A stretch of DNA of 37,015 bases, taken from positions 1 through 37,015 of the forward strand of contig DULJ01000010.1 in the NCBI GenBank assembly GCA_012840465.1. Direction: 5' to 3'. Below, one piece after another: positions 33,334 to 37,015 of this stretch; position 1 is the stretch's first letter, and the number at the start of each line of letters is the position of its first letter. Source of the stretch: Caryophanales bacterium (lineage in GTDB: Bacteria; Bacillota; Bacilli; Bacillales; Bacillaceae_J). Both the position numbers and the translations under genes were made by a program. The notes beneath the pieces were generated by a model. The model made no database searches, was not told the DNA's origin, and saw only the letters and a program-made list of their open reading frames with translations.

Positions 33334-36300
33334 AAAACGACCACGAAAAAAACGAAAAGGTAGGATTATCCGGTAAAATTGCGAGAGCATTCATCGATTC
33401 AAAGCTGACCCCATTGCTTGTCATCGCTGTGCTCTTACTCGGGGTTTTCGCGGTGTTGAATACGCCGCGGGAAGAAGAACCGCAAATATCTGTACCGATG
33501 GTCGATATCTACATCGCCTATCCAGGACATACGGCCGAAGATATTGAAAACCGAATTACAAAAGTAATGGAAAAGAAGCTGTGGGAAATTGATGGCATCG
33601 AATATATTTATTCTACATCAACACCGGGTATGGCCAGCTTCATTACACGATTTGAAGTAGGTGCGGATTTAGATCAAAGCTTAGTCCGTCTTTATAATAA
33701 GCTCATGTCCAATATCGATGAGCTTCCTGAAGGCGCAATGGAGCCGCTTGTCAAGCCGATTACGATAGATGATGTTCCCATTGTATCTTACACACTGTGG
33801 AGCGATCAGCATACACATTATGATATAAAAAGAATCGCCGATGTCGTCGCAGATGAAATCAACAAAATCGAAAATGTCTCAAAAACGGAAGTGATTGGTG
33901 GGCTTAACCGAGAAATCCTCATTCAAGTTGATCCAAATCGCATGGCCAGCTACGGCATTTCCCCGATTGCCATTGAACAAACAGTAAGGCAGGCCAATAT
34001 TTCATTGCCATCTGGAGAATTCGATCAAGGGAACAAAGAATATAAAGTAAAAACAGGTCAATATATTCAAAACAAAACCGAGATTGAAAACTTAGTAATC
34101 GGCATTTATGAAAACCGTCCCGTGTATGTGAAGGATGTGGCAACTGTAAAAGATGGGCCCGGAGAAGTGACGAACTATGTCCTTCTTGGTGCGGGACCAA
34201 TGGCAGAAGAAAAACATATTGAGAAAGAGCAAGGTGAAATTTATCCTGCTGTTACGATATCTGTTTCGAAAAAGCCAAATACAAACGCCGTTTGGATTGC
34301 TGATAGTGTAGAGAAGAAAATGGAAGACCTAAAAGGAAAAGTGATCCCACAAGAGATTCAAGTGACACCAACACGGAATTATGGTGAAACAGCGGAAGAA
34401 AAGTCAAACGAATTAATCAAGCATTTATTAATTGCAACCTTGTCTGTTACGCTTTTAATTGGTGTAGTTCTAGGGGTGCGTGAAGCCATTGTTGTTGGAA
34501 TTGCCGTGCCGGTTACATTGGCACTCGCTTTATTCCTCAGCAAAATGTATGGTTACACCTTAAACCGGGTAACTTTATTCGCACTGATATTTGCGATCGG
34601 GATTCTCGTCGATGATGCGATCGTAGTTGTTGAAAACATCCATCGCTGGTTCCAAAAAGGAACCCATCCGCCATTGAAGGCAGCAATCCTAGCTGTCGAT
34701 GAAGTAGGGAACCCAACGATCTTGGCGACTTTCACTGTTATCGCAACACTCATGCCGATGGCTTTCGTTGGTGGATTAATGGGGCCATACATGGCACCGA
34801 TTCCGATTAATGCATCAGTCGCGATGTTCTTCTCATTGCTTGTTGCCTTTATTGTCACACCGTGGTTTGCTTATCGTCTTTTAAAAAAGACACCAGGTCA
34901 TAAAGAGCAAGCATTTGAACGTCATAACTTAAAAGGATATTCCAAATGGTATGCGAATACAATTCAGCAAATGCTTTTAAATAAAGGCAAAAGATTCGCA
35001 TTTTTACTTGGTGTTATTGGGTTATTGTTAGGCTCATTTGCATTTTTCTATACAAAGGCAGTACCTATGAAAATGATGCCGTTTGATAACAAAAGTGAAA
35101 TTCAAGTTGTCATAGATATGCCGGAAGGTTCGACATTGGAAGGGACAGCAGCAGCAACAAAAGCAATGGGCCAATATATATCTACTATAAATGAAGTAAC
35201 AGATTATGAAATGTATATTGGTACAGCATCACCATTCAATTTTAATGGGCTTGTTCGTCACTATTATTTACGTTCAGACAAACACGAGGCTGATATCCAA
35301 GTCAATCTTGTAGACAAAACAAACCGGAAAGATCAAAGCCATGATATTGCCAAACGAATCCGTCCTGATATTCAAAAGATTGCAGCTGAATACGGTGCTA
35401 ATGTGAAAGTTGTAGAAGTACCACCAGGACCACCAGTATTATCAACACTTGTGTTAGAGATTTACGGCAATGACAGGGCAGAGCAATTCGAAGTAGCTCG
35501 CAAGGCTGAGAAAATTTTTAAAGAAACAGAAGGCGTTGTCGATGTTGATACGTACATGGAAGATATTCAAACGCAATATAGTTTCTCAATTAAAGAAAAA
35601 GCAAGGCTGAATGGTATTTCAGACGAGCAAATCGTCAAAACAATTCAAATGATGGTGGACGGAGCATCTGTTGGCTTAATTCACCCTGAACATGAATTAA
35701 ACCCAGTCCAGATTAAAATTCAGCCGAAAAAAGGGGACCGAGCCAATCTGGAGGATATAAAGAGCATTCAAATTCCAACAGTAGAAGGCAAACTAATTCC
35801 ACTGGCAGAGCTTGTTGACATTCAAGAAGGACAGGTTGAACAACCGCTTTATCGGAAAAACCTCCAAAGTGTCACCTATGTTGTCGGTGATGTTGCTGGT
35901 TATGAGGAAAGCCCATCGTATTCGATGGCAAAAATGTGGGATAAAATCGGAGCGATTGAAACAGCTTCCGGTACCAAAATTGAACAATATCTAACCCACC
36001 AACCATGGTTAGAGGATGATAGTAAGATGAAATGGGATGGCGAATGGCAAATCACATACGAAGTATTCCGCGATTTAGGTCTTGCCTTTGCTGTAGCGTT
36101 GATTGTCATGTACCTGCTTGTAACAGGTTGGTTCCAGTCGTTTATTACACCGCTTATTATCATGTCACCCATTCCGTTGACATTGATTGGTGTCATCCCA
36201 GGTCACTGGTTGTTTGGCACCTTCTTCACAGCGACGTCTATGATTGGGGTAATCGCCTTAGCGGGGATTATCGTTAGAAACTCAATTCTACTAGTAGAGT

Positions 36301-36608
36301 TTACGATCATGCGCCGTAAGGAAGGAGCAACATTATCGGATGCAGTCATTGAAGCGGGCATCGTCCGAGCCAAACCGATTATTTTAACAGCGGCAGCAGT
36401 CGTAATCGGAGCCATTGTTATTTTGTTCGATCCGATCTTCTCTGGACTTGCCATTTCGTTAATGTTCGGAACCATTACCTCAACGGTTTTAACGCTATTT
36501 GTAATCCCGGTATTATACTGTATGGTAGAAACAAAGCGGGCACAAATTAAACATCGAAAAGATAAAGACTGCACAATAGAGTGTGCGGATGATGTCAGAG
36601 GGATGTAA
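33330..36608 (+). CDS. RND family efflux permease (AcrB-like)
   Basis: 1092 residues with the duplicated RND plan: a membrane helix, a large extracytoplasmic loop, five to six helices, then the same again. Helix 4 carries the proton-relay aspartates in GILVDDAIVVVENIHRW. In helix 10 the usual AcrB lysine position reads VRNSILLVEF, with Arg. NTPREEEPQISVPMVDI after helix 1 is common in AcrB-like pumps. Substrate cannot be read from the sequence; drugs, fatty acids, metals or sulfur compounds are all possible. It is longer than and clearly different from B. subtilis SwrC. Cotranscribed with the adaptor gene, and followed by a terminator. Confidence 0.93.
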   Translation: MKNDHEKNEKVGLSGKIARAFIDSKLTPLLVIAVLLLGVFAVLNTPREEEPQISVPMVDIYIAYPGHTAEDIENRITKVMEKKLWEIDGIEYIYSTSTPGMASFITRFEVGADLDQSLVRLYNKLMSNIDELPEGAMEPLVKPITIDDVPIVSYTLWSDQHTHYDIKRIADVVADEINKIENVSKTEVIGGLNREILIQVDPNRMASYGISPIAIEQTVRQANISLPSGEFDQGNKEYKVKTGQYIQNKTEIENLVIGIYENRPVYVKDVATVKDGPGEVTNYVLLGAGPMAEEKHIEKEQGEIYPAVTISVSKKPNTNAVWIADSVEKKMEDLKGKVIPQEIQVTPTRNYGETAEEKSNELIKHLLIATLSVTLLIGVVLGVREAIVVGIAVPVTLALALFLSKMYGYTLNRVTLFALIFAIGILVDDAIVVVENIHRWFQKGTHPPLKAAILAVDEVGNPTILATFTVIATLMPMAFVGGLMGPYMAPIPINASVAMFFSLLVAFIVTPWFAYRLLKKTPGHKEQAFERHNLKGYSKWYANTIQQMLLNKGKRFAFLLGVIGLLLGSFAFFYTKAVPMKMMPFDNKSEIQVVIDMPEGSTLEGTAAATKAMGQYISTINEVTDYEMYIGTASPFNFNGLVRHYYLRSDKHEADIQVNLVDKTNRKDQSHDIAKRIRPDIQKIAAEYGANVKVVEVPPGPPVLSTLVLEIYGNDRAEQFEVARKAEKIFKETEGVVDVDTYMEDIQTQYSFSIKEKARLNGISDEQIVKTIQMMVDGASVGLIHPEHELNPVQIKIQPKKGDRANLEDIKSIQIPTVEGKLIPLAELVDIQEGQVEQPLYRKNLQSVTYVVGDVAGYEESPSYSMAKMWDKIGAIETASGTKIEQYLTHQPWLEDDSKMKWDGEWQITYEVFRDLGLAFAVALIVMYLLVTGWFQSFITPLIIMSPIPLTLIGVIPGHWLFGTFFTATSMIGVIALAGIIVRNSILLVEFTIMRRKEGATLSDAVIEAGIVRAKPIILTAAAVVIGAIVILFDPIFSGLAISLMFGTITSTVLTLFVIPVLYCMVETKRAQIKHRKDKDCTIECADDVRGM

Positions 36609-36625
36609 AAGGTAAATAAAATGGT

Positions 36626-36665
36626 AATACACGGAGAGCCCATGCTGTCCGTGTATTTGTTTTTG
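36626..36665 (+). terminator. Terminator of the RND operon
   Basis: Perfect AATACACGGA / TCCGTGTATT stem with a 12-base loop, followed by TGTTTTTG, 18 bases after the stop. Confidence 0.92.
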
Positions 36666-36689
36666 ATACAAATGCTTGTATGCTATAAT
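36663..36689 (+). promoter_or_regulatory. Promoter of the right-edge Rpn fragment
   Basis: Extended -10 TGC followed by TATAAT (36684-36689) with TTGATA at 15 bases. It stands between the RND terminator and the GTG start at 36720. Confidence 0.65.
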
Positions 36690-36719
36690 TGGTCAAAAGT
36701 CATTGGAAAAGGAGCCCCT

Positions 36720-37015
36720 GTGTCCCAGTTTAAGAAGTTACTTATGGAGGATAAGATAGACAAAAATGATCGACTGGCAAAGTGGATTGAATTTATTGCA
36801 AATGAAGATGAATCCCAGTGGGAGATCATGGCATCGAAAGATCCAATTATAAAAAAGGCGGTGGACAGATTGGAAATCATAAGCCAGGATCCAGAAAACA
36901 GATGGGATTATGAGATCAGACAAAAAGCGTTAAAAGATATAACAACAATGAAAGAAGGTGCAAGAGAGGAAGGAAGAGAAGAAGGGAGAGTAAAGGGATT
37001 AGAAGAAGGCCGAGA
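36720..37015 (+). CDS. Rpn-family C-terminal region, without nuclease domain, continues past window
   Basis: From GTG 36720 (AAGGAG at 36709-36714) the frame reads VSQFKKLLMEDKIDKNDRLA, then KWIEFIANEDESQWE and ...DPIIKKAVDRLEIISQDPEN, and ends in an EG-rich repeat (KEGAREEGREEGRVKG). This is the part of Rpn proteins that follows the PD-(D/E)XK domain; the nuclease half is absent although a promoter and ribosome binding site precede the start. In E. coli a C-terminal product made from inside rpn genes inhibits the full-length nuclease, so a stand-alone C-terminal gene could be an inhibitor, or simply a truncated gene. The 3' end is outside the window. Confidence 0.75.
   Translation, partial: MSQFKKLLMEDKIDKNDRLAKWIEFIANEDESQWEIMASKDPIIKKAVDRLEIISQDPENRWDYEIRQKALKDITTMKEGAREEGREEGRVKGLEEGR

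Overview
The window is chromosomal DNA of an endospore-forming member of the Bacillaceae. The evidence is the low-to-moderate GC content, strong G-rich ribosome binding sites, frequent TTG and GTG starts, four classical sporulation loci (spoIID, spoIIQ, spoIIID and the murA/ywmB neighbourhood), mbl, and the flhO-flhP pair. The backbone order atpDC ... ywzB-ywmB-murA-spoIID-spoIIQ ... spoIIID-mbl-flhO-flhP is that of Bacillus. The presence of a nuo operon separates it from B. subtilis and places it nearer Neobacillus, Mesobacillus or B. cereus-like lineages. I cannot name the species.

Layout. (1) 1-1919: end of the ATP synthase operon (partial atpD, atpC), with two unusual period-7 tandem arrays between the genes, then a terminator and a Bacillaceae intergenic repeat. 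(2) 2103-12597: a complete 11-gene nuoABCDHIJKLMN operon with a good promoter and a strong terminator. It encodes the membrane and connecting parts of complex I but no NuoE, F or G, so the electron donor is not NADH through the usual module. NuoC has a roughly 190-residue Ala/Lys-rich extension. (3) 12604-18773: ywzB, ywmB, murA, spoIID, a reverse-strand hypothetical gene, and spoIIQ with a sigma-F-type promoter and a Spo0A-box-like sequence. (4) 18774-24421: a long leader carrying a promoter, a near-perfect cre site and a possible frameshifted tiny membrane protein. It is followed by a DUF485 protein, an ActP-like acetate/solute symporter, a large cyclic-nucleotide-binding/CBS/nucleotidyltransferase protein and a DEDD exonuclease; these probably form one catabolite-controlled acetate-uptake and signalling cluster. 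(5) 24422-26388: a scarred region with a GC-rich structured block, a coiled-coil gene fragment joined out of frame to a stalk-domain protein that lacks its signal peptide, and a lipoprotein. (6) 26626-30421: spoIIID, mbl, flhO, flhP and a small EpuA-like membrane protein. (7) 30451-37015: an accessory region. It holds a reverse-strand two-gene module (HTH protein plus TumE/DUF6516-like protein) with an inverted-repeat operator candidate, a 48-codon C-terminal remnant of an Rpn-type nuclease, an RND efflux pair behind palindromic promoter DNA, and at the right edge a second Rpn fragment that has its own promoter and ribosome binding site but no nuclease domain in view.

Two families of short dispersed repeats run through the intergenic DNA. 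One (GACAGGCACC type) lies just ahead of the ribosome binding sites of ywzB, the exonuclease gene and flhO. The other (CAGTTCCC / GAAACTC types) lies mostly a few tens of bases past intrinsic terminators. The best candidates for something undescribed are the HTH/TumE-like module between Rpn debris, the symporter-CNB/CBS/nucleotidyltransferase-exonuclease cluster with its long leader, and the atpD-atpC repeat hairpin.
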